Source: a virus. Taken from it: DNA of 24,598 bases. Shown here in pieces: positions 14,986 to 20,145 of the stretch. A model generated the notes under the pieces. That model made no database searches. It saw only the letters and a list, made by a program, of their open reading frames with translations, and was not told where the DNA came from. The translations under genes and the position numbers were made by a program. The stretch is taken from IMG/VR virus record IMGVR_UViG_3300050821_011441, positions 1 through 24,598 of that record. One strand, written 5' to 3'. How positions within the stretch are numbered: the first letter of the stretch is position 1; every line of letters begins with the position of its first letter.

Positions 14986-15052
14986 CCCGCCGTTGGGCTA
15001 CTCCGCGATAACCTAGGCTTTCATCTTTCGAATCATCAGTCGCGAAAGCGGG
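14986..15052 (-). ncRNA. Candidate type I hammerhead self-cleaving ribozyme
   Basis: On the minus strand, CUGAUGA (15039-15033) is followed by a short stem II, UUC-GAAA-GAU (two pairs plus a U-U mismatch), then GAA (15022-15020). Stem III is AGC-CUAG-GUU (one G-U pair), then H17 = A at 15009. Stem I CGCGA/UCGCG (15044-15040 with 15008-15004) can extend through U-G/U-A/U-G and, past a 10-base bulge, by CCCGC/GCGGG (15052-15048 with 14990-14986). Every invariant core base is present; the predicted cleavage is after A 15009 (UUA). Weak points are the two-pair stem II and the non-GUC site. It lies in the mRNA between the zinc gene and TerS. Confidence 0.4.
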
Positions 15053-15101
15053 CAAGATGTCATCTGCGCAGAAGCTCTTTGATGACCCACGATTTAATTA
15101 C

Positions 15102-15335
15102 TCATAACTTGTTAAATTCTTCATCAAATATCCGAGCAGCTTCATCTTTCGACACGCCGGACTCCATAATCTTTTTAATCGCTTGCCTATAATGAGCACT
15201 TCGCTTGTCGAGGACTGGCGACGTCTCTATCGCCCCAATGCCATCGCCCTCACATTTACGACAGTCAGAGGCCATCATGCCCAACCCGACAACTGTACCA
15301 CTCCCAGCACAAGCCAAACATTTACCAGACGCCAT
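15102..15335 (-). CDS. Small DnaJ-type zinc-finger protein
   Basis: The protein has 77 residues. Two CxxCxGxG repeats appear at the N-terminus: CLACAGSG and CRKCEGDG, the zinc-binding pattern of DnaJ's central domain. A helix follows (HYRQAIKKIMESGVSKDEAA). One pair of such repeats can bind a single zinc ion. GAGAGA precedes the ATG. First substantial gene of the late operon. It may act as a small chaperone or protein adaptor; a DNA-binding role is possible. Confidence 0.65.
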   Translation of the reverse strand: MASGKCLACAGSGTVVGLGMMASDCRKCEGDGIGAIETSPVLDKRSAHYRQAIKKIMESGVSKDEAARIFDEEFNKL

Positions 15336-15429
15336 ATGTTTCTCTCAAATATACTATATAAGCATCAACACTATCAAGATATAATCTAAGTGCCTTCATA
15401 TTATCTGTACATTCCGTATACAATTCCAT
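15322..15429 (-). CDS. Possible 35-residue leader peptide of the late operon
   Basis: ATG at 15429 opens a frame (MELYTECTDNMKALRLYLDS, then VDAYIVYLRETYGVW) ending at TAA 15322-15324, 14 bases inside the next gene. The sequence has a clear amphipathic helix and an end overlap typical of this operon. Only a weak GGAT ribosome site is visible, and a DnaA-box-like site and dyad lie just upstream. Plausible but not secure. Confidence 0.35.
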   Translation of the reverse strand: MELYTECTDNMKALRLYLDSVDAYIVYLRETYGVW

Positions 15430-15431
15430 AA

Positions 15432-15466
15432 TTATCCACAAATTCTGTGCGTAAATCTGTTAACAG
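15432..15466. promoter_or_regulatory. DnaA-box-like site and two dyads in the divergent control region
   Basis: TTATCCACA at 15432-15440 is a perfect consensus DnaA box. CACA-AATTC-TGTG (15437-15449) is a short dyad overlapping it, and CTGTTAACAG (15457-15466) is a perfect 10-base palindrome. They lie in the 180-base AT-rich gap between the late and early operons, where repressor operators would be expected. Confidence 0.4.
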
Positions 15467-15493
15467 TCTACATAAAATCAATAAAAACAACAA
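15465..15493 (-). promoter_or_regulatory. Possible late-operon promoter
   Basis: On the minus strand, TTGTTG (15493-15488), a 17-base spacer and TAGACT (15470-15465) face the late genes. The palindrome CTGTTAACAG (15457-15466) overlaps the end of the -10 and could be an operator. Consensus fit is only moderate. Confidence 0.35.
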
Positions 15494-15551
15494 TCCCTTG
15501 CCATGTATATTTATCACCCAAAACTACCATAAAAATAATTAGCCCTAAGGC

Positions 15552-15579
15552 TTGACTTAGCCGTATTGTCTGCTACAAT
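15552..15579 (+). promoter_or_regulatory. Strong early promoter with extended -10
   Basis: TTGACT at 15552-15557, a 16-base spacer and TACAAT at 15574-15579 preceded by TGC (extended -10). Transcription would start near 15586 and read through the whole plus-strand set of small genes up to the terminator near 20620. This is the best promoter in the window. Confidence 0.75.
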
Positions 15580-15596
15580 ACACACATCAATAACAA

Positions 15597-15603
15597 ACAA
15601 GGA
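15597..15603 (+). promoter_or_regulatory. ACAAGGA ribosome site resembling a CsrA target
   Basis: The Shine-Dalgarno of the first early gene lies in ACAAGGA, which matches the ACARGGA core that CsrA binds. The same core recurs before ATGs at 15808, 17244, 19948 (ACAGGGA) and 20331, and on the minus strand before 23515. CsrA binding here would block ribosome entry; whether it occurs is inference. Confidence 0.35.
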
Positions 15604-15609
15604 AACAAA

Positions 15610-15768
15610 ATGACAAGAGCCGACGTAATAAAAAAATTATTAGAAGTACAGAATAACAAGTTCTTCGCAAACCAAGACATTATGACAATAACAGGATTCA
15701 TGAAAACAACAACTGAAGTTCTGCACCACCTAATGAGCTGCAAAAGACAGATAGAGAATGCGGCCTAA
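15610..15768 (+). CDS. 52-residue early protein
   Basis: First gene after the early promoter. ATG 15610 to TAA 15766-15768: MTRADVIKKLLEVQNNKFFA, then NQDIMTITGFMKTTTEVLHH and a basic end. It looks helical, with a pattern (T-x-A-D-V-I-x-x-L-L) that could be a small winged or helix-turn-helix fold. AAGGA lies seven bases upstream within ACAAGGA, a possible CsrA site. Function unknown. Confidence 0.6.
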   Translation: MTRADVIKKLLEVQNNKFFANQDIMTITGFMKTTTEVLHHLMSCKRQIENAA

Positions 15769-15807
15769 CGGTCGCTTCACATCAACAACAAAACAAGGAA
15801 AACAAAA

Positions 15808-16008
15808 ATGAAAACTCATTACTCAACACTAATAAAAAATATCCCACATTCAGCGGTTCAAAAAAAAATATATGGTGAAGATGTTTATTGGGCAGTTGTA
15901 AAGGGTGGTCACTTTAATCATGAAATCCTCTATAAATGCAATGAAAGAGAAGACGCGATAAATCACATAAAATTGTTATGGGAGAAAAGCAAATGTTTAA
16001 ATGTATAA
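15808..16008 (+). CDS. Small early protein of unknown function
   Basis: The protein has 66 residues: MKTHYSTLIKNIPHSAVQKK, YGEDVYWAVVKGGHFNHEIL, then a helix EDAINHIKLLWEKSK. The alternating beta-beta-alpha layout suggests a tiny mixed fold. Its leader (AACAAAACAAGGAAAACAAA before ATG) closely repeats that of the first early gene, as if duplicated. No family recognised. Confidence 0.55.
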   Translation: MKTHYSTLIKNIPHSAVQKKIYGEDVYWAVVKGGHFNHEILYKCNEREDAINHIKLLWEKSKCLNV

Positions 16009-16310
16009 AAGGGGGAGTATTTGGGTCTCACCTTCATTGCAATGATAAAGAAAGATTGGAGTGTATGGTTTTTTCCTTTAGAGATAAAGAATGCAGATTA
16101 TATGAGCGAGAAGATAAGTCATCAAATCCCTATTTTGGAGCAATATTTAATAGTGTTAGCGCCAAAATTCTTAGGGACTGGTTGGACGAATGTTTAAAGT
16201 CATCCTTAGAAAAATGTGATTTTTGCTATGACTACAAAATGAGCGAAGGATTAAAAATTACCGGCACAGTACTGTGTGATCACTGCGGATCAAAAATTTA
16301 CAATATATGA
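15993..16310 (+). CDS. Early protein with C-terminal zinc ribbon
   Basis: The protein has 105 residues, starting MFKCIKGGVFGSHLHCNDKE. ATG 15993 is preferred because GGAG lies eight bases upstream; the ATG at 15978 has none. Near the end, CDFCYDY and CDHCGSK give two CxxC pairs 24 residues apart, a zinc ribbon. It overlaps the previous gene by 16 bases. Possibly a nucleic-acid or protein-binding accessory factor. Confidence 0.6.
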   Translation: MFKCIKGGVFGSHLHCNDKERLECMVFSFRDKECRLYEREDKSSNPYFGAIFNSVSAKILRDWLDECLKSSLEKCDFCYDYKMSEGLKITGTVLCDHCGSKIYNI

Positions 16311-16404
16311 TTCAGAAGAAGGTGAGTGGAAAAAATATTTTGATATCGACGAGCTAATTGATTATTTAAAAGGGTTAAAAAATGAACATTCACGAAGGTT
16401 ATGA
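16276..16404 (+). CDS. Possible 42-residue overlapping small gene
   Basis: A frame opening with GTG 16276 encodes ADQKFTIYDSEEGEWKKYFD and IDELIDYLKGLKNEHSRRL up to TGA 16402-16404. The composition is convincingly protein-like. It overlaps the end of the zinc-ribbon gene and the start of the next gene, in other frames. There is no ATG and no clear ribosome site. It may be a coupled small gene or the remnant of an earlier, longer C-terminus of the zinc-ribbon gene. Confidence 0.3.
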   Translation: MITADQKFTIYDSEEGEWKKYFDIDELIDYLKGLKNEHSRRL

Positions 16405-16681
16405 ATACAACATAGAAACATACGTAGAAGAGATAAATACAAGTTACTGGACTGGTTCTAAACCTGAAGAACAGGTCAGTTACGTATACACCATATTTAC
16501 AGAGCACACAGACTATGATTCAGACCAATATTATAATACAGAACAAGAAGCAGAAGAGGCGGCTAAGTCCCATATAGACACTTTTTTTGACGGACCAGAC
16601 GAACCCGACTATGACGCACCAACAGCACAAGAGATGTACGAACGAGCGCATGAAGATAGGCAAAAGTTGAGAGGATATTAA
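16382..16681 (+). CDS. Acidic early protein
   Basis: The protein has 99 residues, strongly acidic and Tyr-rich: MNIHEGYEYNIETYVEEINT, TEHTDYDSDQYYNTEQEAEE, then FFDGPDEPDYDAPTAQEMYE. AAGGG lies before the ATG. Such acidic small early proteins often mimic DNA or bind host enzymes, but nothing specific can be read here. It is followed after two bases by the next gene. Confidence 0.55.
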   Translation: MNIHEGYEYNIETYVEEINTSYWTGSKPEEQVSYVYTIFTEHTDYDSDQYYNTEQEAEEAAKSHIDTFFDGPDEPDYDAPTAQEMYERAHEDRQKLRGY

Positions 16682-16683
16682 AA

Positions 16684-16941
16684 ATGAAATCCAAAGAAGC
16701 AAGAGAGCTAATAGAACTATGCCGAAACGACGATGGCTATCTAGACAAAGACGAAATAGAGGATCTAGTGATCTGGGCATACGACAAAGGATGGACAGAG
16801 GCAATTAAAGAATTAGTAGAAGAGGATTTAATGTTAAATAGACTAAAAAAACCACTATTGAGCAATAAATTATTGATTGAAGAAGTTCTACGACGATTTC
16901 CAAAAGAATATGAAGTTTTAAAAGGAGAAAAAAATGATTAG
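16684..16941 (+). CDS. Helical early protein
   Basis: The protein has 85 residues: MKSKEARELIELCRNDDGYL, DKDEIEDLVIWAYDKGWTEA, with helices throughout and an end VLKGEKND. GAGAGGA precedes the start. The stop overlaps the next ATG by eight bases. DDGYLDKDEIE recalls a loop-helix of EF-hand type, but one loop alone does not support a calcium-binding call. Confidence 0.5.
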   Translation: MKSKEARELIELCRNDDGYLDKDEIEDLVIWAYDKGWTEAIKELVEEDLMLNRLKKPLLSNKLLIEEVLRRFPKEYEVLKGEKND

Positions 16942-17059
16942 CCAATATGATTCATACTTCGGAGATGAAGAAGAGCAAGCCTACGACGACTTACAACGAA
17001 AACTAGACTATGAAGACGACCACCAATCCGACTACAAATACGAGGATGAATTTAAATGA
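16934..17059 (+). CDS. 41-residue acidic peptide
   Basis: ATG 16934 with AAAGGAG upstream, to TGA 17057-17059: MISQYDSYFGDEEEQAYDDL then an acidic Tyr/Asp tail. It overlaps the gene before by eight bases and the gene after by ATGA. Strongly acidic, so possibly a binding peptide; role unknown. Confidence 0.5.
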   Translation: MISQYDSYFGDEEEQAYDDLQRKLDYEDDHQSDYKYEDEFK

Positions 17060-17247
17060 CCATACAAACCCAAATAGACGCATGTCTACTAAAAAAAGAC
17101 TATATGGAGCAATCCATATGTCTTAAAGAATTGAAAGCAGACCAGTCTCAACAACTTGTCCATGTAGTAGGGGCGTCCGCTATATTATCAATAATTGTAG
17201 TCGGTACGTTATTATTACTACATCACAAGACAAGGAGTAAAAAATGA
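17056..17247 (+). CDS. Tail-anchored small membrane protein
   Basis: The protein has 63 residues. A helical N-terminus (QIDACLLKKDYMEQSICLKE) is followed by one hydrophobic span at about 38-57 (VVGASAILSIIVVGTLLLL) and a basic tail HHKTRSKK. The topology suggests the N-terminus outside or in the cytoplasm with the basic tail in the cytoplasm; it cannot be fixed from sequence. Coupled at both ends by ATGA overlaps. Confidence 0.55.
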   Translation: MTIQTQIDACLLKKDYMEQSICLKELKADQSQQLVHVVGASAILSIIVVGTLLLLHHKTRSKK

Positions 17248-17423
17248 TTGACATAGAAAAACTAGAAGACCACAGAAAATATCAAATCGAAGAAAATCGA
17301 AAAATAAGCAGACGAGTAGACGAATACGGATTAATTATATGTGAGCTACAAGGACAAGTGAATGACTTAAGGTGGAGAATGAACGAAGTATGTAATAAAT
17401 TACATTTGGAAGAAAAATTATGA
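17244..17423 (+). CDS. 59-residue coiled-coil early protein
   Basis: ATG 17244 to TGA 17421-17423: MIDIEKLEDHRKYQIEENRK, ISRRVDEYGLIICELQGQVN, then a helix with NDLRWRMNEV. Highly charged and helical. Its start motif MIDxEKL recurs in the next gene and at 19948. The ribosome site lies in ACAAGGAGT (17230-17238), the best CsrA-like site in the window. ATGA overlaps at both ends. Confidence 0.55.
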   Translation: MIDIEKLEDHRKYQIEENRKISRRVDEYGLIICELQGQVNDLRWRMNEVCNKLHLEEKL

Positions 17424-17959
17424 TTGACTACGAAAAACTTAAAAAAGCGCATAAATTGGCTGATAAATATACAGAAATGAATTTCCCACGAATTGTAAAC
17501 ATTTCTACAATCCATGGAAAAGAAATTTTAAGCTGGCGCTTGTTTTGTTTAGAAATAACAGATGATTCAAAATTAGTATTTGATTGGAAATTTACTACCG
17601 AAGATGACCTACTCGACAAACTTAAAGAATTAACGCAACCAGAACCAAAATACAAAGTAGGCGATGAAGTATGGATTGTTGAGGATGATGAATGCCAGTC
17701 CTATGTTGTCGATGGTATATCGGGTAGTAGATATTATTTGAGCCATCCCTACAATAGAGGCCTCATCTACGAATCAAAATTATACCCCACAAAACAAGCC
17801 CTAATCGAAGCCCAAATAGCCTACTGGTTATCTCTAAAAATAGATGAGGATGCCAAAGAATTGGGTATGCAAAAAATCGGTGAATGCCAACACGAAAGCG
17901 ACTCCACACAGTTCGGCCCTCCTTGGAGATGCAAAAAATGCGGAGAATTCTACAAATGA
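17420..17959 (+). CDS. Early protein with C-terminal zinc ribbon, larger member
   Basis: The protein has 179 residues. N-terminal module (1-75): MIDYEKLKKAHKLADKYTEM, beta strands, and LVFDWKFTTEDDLLDKLKEL. Middle module (about 80-145): YKVGDEVWIVEDDECQSYVV and then a KOW/SH3-like beta set with a helix. C-terminal zinc module: ECQHESD...WRCKKCGEFYK. The zinc module recurs in the next gene at protein and DNA level. The N-terminal module looks distantly like the gene at 20331. Possibly an adaptor between proteins or nucleic acids. Confidence 0.6.
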   Translation: MIDYEKLKKAHKLADKYTEMNFPRIVNISTIHGKEILSWRLFCLEITDDSKLVFDWKFTTEDDLLDKLKELTQPEPKYKVGDEVWIVEDDECQSYVVDGISGSRYYLSHPYNRGLIYESKLYPTKQALIEAQIAYWLSLKIDEDAKELGMQKIGECQHESDSTQFGPPWRCKKCGEFYK

Positions 17960-18153
17960 ACGATGAAAAATTACCCTTATTTCCAGGTATTACTGTAACA
18001 GGAAATGCTACGGTAAAAGTGGGCGTCTGTTGTTCGATAGTTGAAAAGGTTGAATGCCAACACGAAAGCGATGGGAAATATTGGATGCAATCTACGTTTC
18101 CTAACAATCATTGCGGATATGAATGCAAAAAATGCGGAGAATTCTACAAATGA
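17956..18153 (+). CDS. Small protein with duplicated zinc-ribbon module
   Basis: The protein has 65 residues, MNDEKLPLFPGITVTGNATV and then VKVGVCCSIVEKVECQHESD, ending CGYECKKCGEFYK. The start ATG forms an ATGA overlap with the upstream stop, which decides it over a longer frame beginning at 17884. The end is nearly identical to the end of the upstream protein. The 30 bases covering CKKCGEFYK and the stop are identical at 17930-17959 and 18124-18153. Confidence 0.6.
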   Translation: MNDEKLPLFPGITVTGNATVKVGVCCSIVEKVECQHESDGKYWMQSTFPNNHCGYECKKCGEFYK

Positions 18154-18218
18154 TTTACATCACAATAATTGTATGCGTTGTCATAATATGCGCCACACTT
18201 GTACAAATATTTGGCTAA
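18150..18218 (+). CDS. 22-residue membrane peptide
   Basis: ATG 18150 overlaps the preceding stop (ATGA). It encodes MIYIT and a hydrophobic helix IIVCVVIICATLVQIFG, ending in TAA at 18216-18218. Almost entirely transmembrane. Coupled small membrane peptides are common in phage early regions; no function can be assigned. Confidence 0.4.
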   Translation: MIYITIIVCVVIICATLVQIFG

Positions 18219-18233
18219 AGGAAGATTCTATAG

Positions 18234-18392
18234 ATGATAATAAGTGAAAAACAGATAATTCAATTAATGATATATCTAACAGATTCTCTGGATGGAAAAA
18301 TAACCCCCGTAGAAATGGATGAAGCCTATTGGCTTCTAAATGATATTTCTAATCAACAAACTGTGTCAGAAGAATTAAAGGAAATAAAATGA
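18234..18392 (+). CDS. 52-residue acidic helical protein
   Basis: ATG 18234 with AAGGAAG nine bases upstream: MIISEKQIIQLMIYLTDSLD, then GKITPVEMDEAYWLLNDISN and a Glu/Lys tail. Helical and acidic. The stop overlaps the next ATG (ATGA at 18389-18392). Family not recognised. Confidence 0.5.
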   Translation: MIISEKQIIQLMIYLTDSLDGKITPVEMDEAYWLLNDISNQQTVSEELKEIK

Positions 18393-18559
18393 CTCCAAAA
18401 GAAATATTCTGTCACTACCTTGAAGAAACAGTAAATGAATTAAGAACGCACCCAGAAACAAACGTTTATATCTACGAGGTCTGTAAAAACCTAATTGAAT
18501 ATACAGAAGAATTTTGTGAAGAAAGCATAAAAAAAAATAAAGTAAGGATAATAAGATGA
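18389..18559 (+). CDS. 56-residue early protein with Cys residues
   Basis: ATG 18389 with AAAGGAA upstream: MTPKEIFCHYLEETVNELRT, HPETNVYIYEVCKNLIEYTE, then EFCEESIKKN. Two helices with three Cys. The stop overlaps the next start by ATGA. No family recognised. Confidence 0.5.
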   Translation: MTPKEIFCHYLEETVNELRTHPETNVYIYEVCKNLIEYTEEFCEESIKKNKVRIIR

Positions 18560-18822
18560 ATTATTACGTTTTTATTGACGATAACAATGGACATTTTCAA
18601 GAATATTTTAATTTTAAATCTAATGCTACTAAAGAGCAGATACTGGACATAACTGAATCCATGAAGAAATGTAATGGCGCGTATGGTAGATGTGGTAGCA
18701 AAGTACATAATCTGTATGAAGAGTTAACAAAAAACGGATTTGACTTTAAGATCGAAAATAATCCTAGAGATCGTCTATATATTGATCGAACGCGCATATG
18801 GTGCATATCAGGAAATTATTAA
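18556..18822 (+). CDS. Small early alpha/beta protein
   Basis: The protein has 88 residues: MNYYVFIDDNNGHFQEYFNF, a helix KEQILDITESMKKCNGAYGR and a beta-rich end NPRDRLYIDRTRIWCISGN. AAGGA precedes the start. The next gene starts immediately after its TAA. Function unknown. Confidence 0.5.
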   Translation: MNYYVFIDDNNGHFQEYFNFKSNATKEQILDITESMKKCNGAYGRCGSKVHNLYEELTKNGFDFKIENNPRDRLYIDRTRIWCISGNY

Positions 18823-18987
18823 ATGAATGACTTCATGAAATCAACATTAAAATGGATGTTAAGAAGTTCTGTATGGGCATTCTCTGGATATCTTATGAGC
18901 TGCTCATTTTCACAAATTAATTCATTTTCAGCTGAGATGTTATTCACTGTTGGTGCATTATTGTTTATTGGAGCATTTAGGATATGA
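18823..18987 (+). CDS. 54-residue two-span membrane protein with MNDF start
   Basis: ATG 18823 to TGA 18985-18987: MNDFMKSTLKWMLRSSVWAF, then two hydrophobic segments (SVWAFSGYLMSC and AEMLFTVGALLFIGAF). The first 13 bases (ATGAATGACTTCA) equal those of the five MNDFTKEE genes that follow, but the rest does not match them, so it looks like the same start seam joined to a different body. Confidence 0.5.
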   Translation: MNDFMKSTLKWMLRSSVWAFSGYLMSCSFSQINSFSAEMLFTVGALLFIGAFRI

Positions 18988-19181
18988 ATGACTTCACAAA
19001 AGAAGAACTAGAAGATATTTATGAAGCAGTGATGGATACATCCATTGCTATGTTCATATATTTACCCTCTAAAATCCAATCAATGATTGACAACTACTGC
19101 GATCATAAAGAAAAATTTAATGATTACGATACATGCCCAATTGAAAGATGCAAAAATTGTTGTGGGATTATAAATGAATGA
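18984..19181 (+). CDS. MNDFTKEE family protein A, zinc-binding
   Basis: The protein has 65 residues. Three parts are shared with its neighbours: MNDFTKEELEDIYEAV start helix, a middle KIQSMIDNYCDHK helix, and a Cys-rich end (CPIERCKNCCGIINE). The Cys/His spacing suggests one zinc site. The start overlaps the upstream stop by ATGA. First of five tandem relatives. Function unknown; such N-terminal FTKEEL proteins occur in other phages, and a partner-binding role is likely. Confidence 0.6.
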   Translation: MNDFTKEELEDIYEAVMDTSIAMFIYLPSKIQSMIDNYCDHKEKFNDYDTCPIERCKNCCGIINE

Positions 19182-19341
19182 CTTCACAAAAGAAGATGAA
19201 TTAGTACATAAGCTTGAGAAATTACATCAATATTTAAGCGGCGCACATTCCGTATGTGATCATGATAATTCAAGTGCTACTTTTCACCAGGCGGTTCATA
19301 CAGTGCTAGAAATTATATTATGGATTAGAGAAAATGAATGA
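19174..19341 (+). CDS. MNDFTKEE family protein B, lacking the zinc end
   Basis: ATG 19174 gives MNDFTKEDELVHKLEKLHQY, then YLSGAHSVCDHDNSSATFHQ and an end LEIILWIRENE. It shares only the start motif with its neighbours: no KIQSMIDNY helix and no CxxC. It overlaps A by eight bases and C by eight bases (ATGAATGA). It therefore shows the seam with a different body. Confidence 0.6.
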   Translation: MNDFTKEDELVHKLEKLHQYLSGAHSVCDHDNSSATFHQAVHTVLEIILWIRENE

Positions 19342-19561
19342 CTTCACAAAAGAAGAATTAGAGCATATTCGAGATGGATTAGAATTATGGAATTCAAAAC
19401 ATTTCTGTTCGGGTATGAGAAATGTTTATCTAAAAATTCAATCCATGATAGATAACTATAATGAAGCATGTGAACACGTTCCTGGATTAATTGGTCATAA
19501 AACACCTGATGGCCATAGTGTTGGTTTAATAACATGCATTAAATGTGGGGTTATAATATGA
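19334..19561 (+). CDS. MNDFTKEE family protein C, zinc-binding
   Basis: The protein has 75 residues: MNDFTKEELEHIRDGLELWN, KIQSMIDNYNEACEH, then GLITCIKCGVII. C, H and a CxxC pair form the likely zinc site. Start and middle helix match A and E closely. The stop overlaps the next ATG by ATGA. Confidence 0.6.
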   Translation: MNDFTKEELEHIRDGLELWNSKHFCSGMRNVYLKIQSMIDNYNEACEHVPGLIGHKTPDGHSVGLITCIKCGVII

Positions 19562-19746
19562 ATGACTTCACAAAAGAAGAGCTAATGATTTTTATTTACT
19601 ACGAAGAACAAGCAAATGGTCAATCTCCTCTTTACGATAAAATCAAATCCATGATTGAAAACTATTGCGAACATGAAAGCTATCGAAAAGATGAATGGAT
19701 GATATGCATATGTAATAAATGTCATAAGGTATTTGATGATGAATGA
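19558..19746 (+). CDS. MNDFTKEE family protein D, zinc-binding
   Basis: The protein has 62 residues: MNDFTKEELMIFIYYEEQAN, KIKSMIENYCEHESY, then ICICNKCHKVFDDE. The true start is ATG 19558, overlapping the stop of C; a frame opening 15 bases earlier lacks the family start. Its end overlaps E by eight bases. Confidence 0.6.
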   Translation: MNDFTKEELMIFIYYEEQANGQSPLYDKIKSMIENYCEHESYRKDEWMICICNKCHKVFDDE

Positions 19747-19924
19747 CTTCACGAAAGAAGAATTAATATTGCTAAAATCATTATCAGAACATAGGGGCAC
19801 GATGAAATTAATCAATAAAATCCAATCCATGCTCGATAACCATTGCAATCACAATCTAGCAATCTACATAGGACCAAACGGCACAAAAGTCAGCTGCCAA
19901 AAATGTAAAAAAGAATTTCAATAA
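19739..19924 (+). CDS. MNDFTKEE family protein E, zinc-binding
   Basis: The protein has 61 residues: MNDFTKEELILLKSLSEHRG, KIQSMLDNHCNHN, then VSCQKCKKEFQ. The start is ATG 19739, inside the eight-base overlap with D. Last member of the array; the next gene has a separate ribosome site after a 23-base gap. Confidence 0.6.
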   Translation: MNDFTKEELILLKSLSEHRGTMKLINKIQSMLDNHCNHNLAIYIGPNGTKVSCQKCKKEFQ

Positions 19925-19947
19925 TAACAAACAGGGACTGAAAACAA

Positions 19948-20133
19948 ATGATAGACCTAGAAGACCTAATGACCCACACATACCACATAGATATAGACAC
20001 ATTGGATGACAATACAAAGATGTTAACGTTCCTGTATGAGCCCCATGACTACGCACAAGAATTTTCAATAAAAAACGACGAACTATTGAGGCTAAGAGGC
20101 AATCTACAACGATTAGAACGACTGATAAAATAA
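19948..20133 (+). CDS. Small acidic early protein, MIDxExL start
   Basis: The protein has 61 residues: MIDLEDLMTHTYHIDIDTLD, DNTKMLTFLYEPHDYAQEFS, then helix LLRLRGNLQRLERLIK. Beta-beta-alpha layout. AGGGA in ACAGGGA (19931-19937) precedes the start, another CsrA-like core. It shares its opening MID-x-E-x-L with genes at 17244 and 17420. Confidence 0.5.
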   Translation: MIDLEDLMTHTYHIDIDTLDDNTKMLTFLYEPHDYAQEFSIKNDELLRLRGNLQRLERLIK

Positions 20134-20145
20134 GGACATAATGAA

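Noticed and set aside
14941-15000. Second tRNA in the TerS leader (a GGAGTAGCCCAACGGC stretch resembles a D arm)
   Set aside because: No T arm, acceptor stem or anticodon arm can be built around it; it fits better as the stem I bulge of the hammerhead-like fold.
16255-16300. Programmed -1 frameshift at an AAATTTA sequence in the zinc-ribbon gene
   Set aside because: The heptamer is not in the reading phase required for simultaneous slippage, and the continuing frame is +1, not -1.
18984-19924. CRISPR-like array suggested by repeats at regular spacing
   Set aside because: The repeated segments are start regions of open, overlapping genes 160-220 bases apart, far longer and less regular than CRISPR units.
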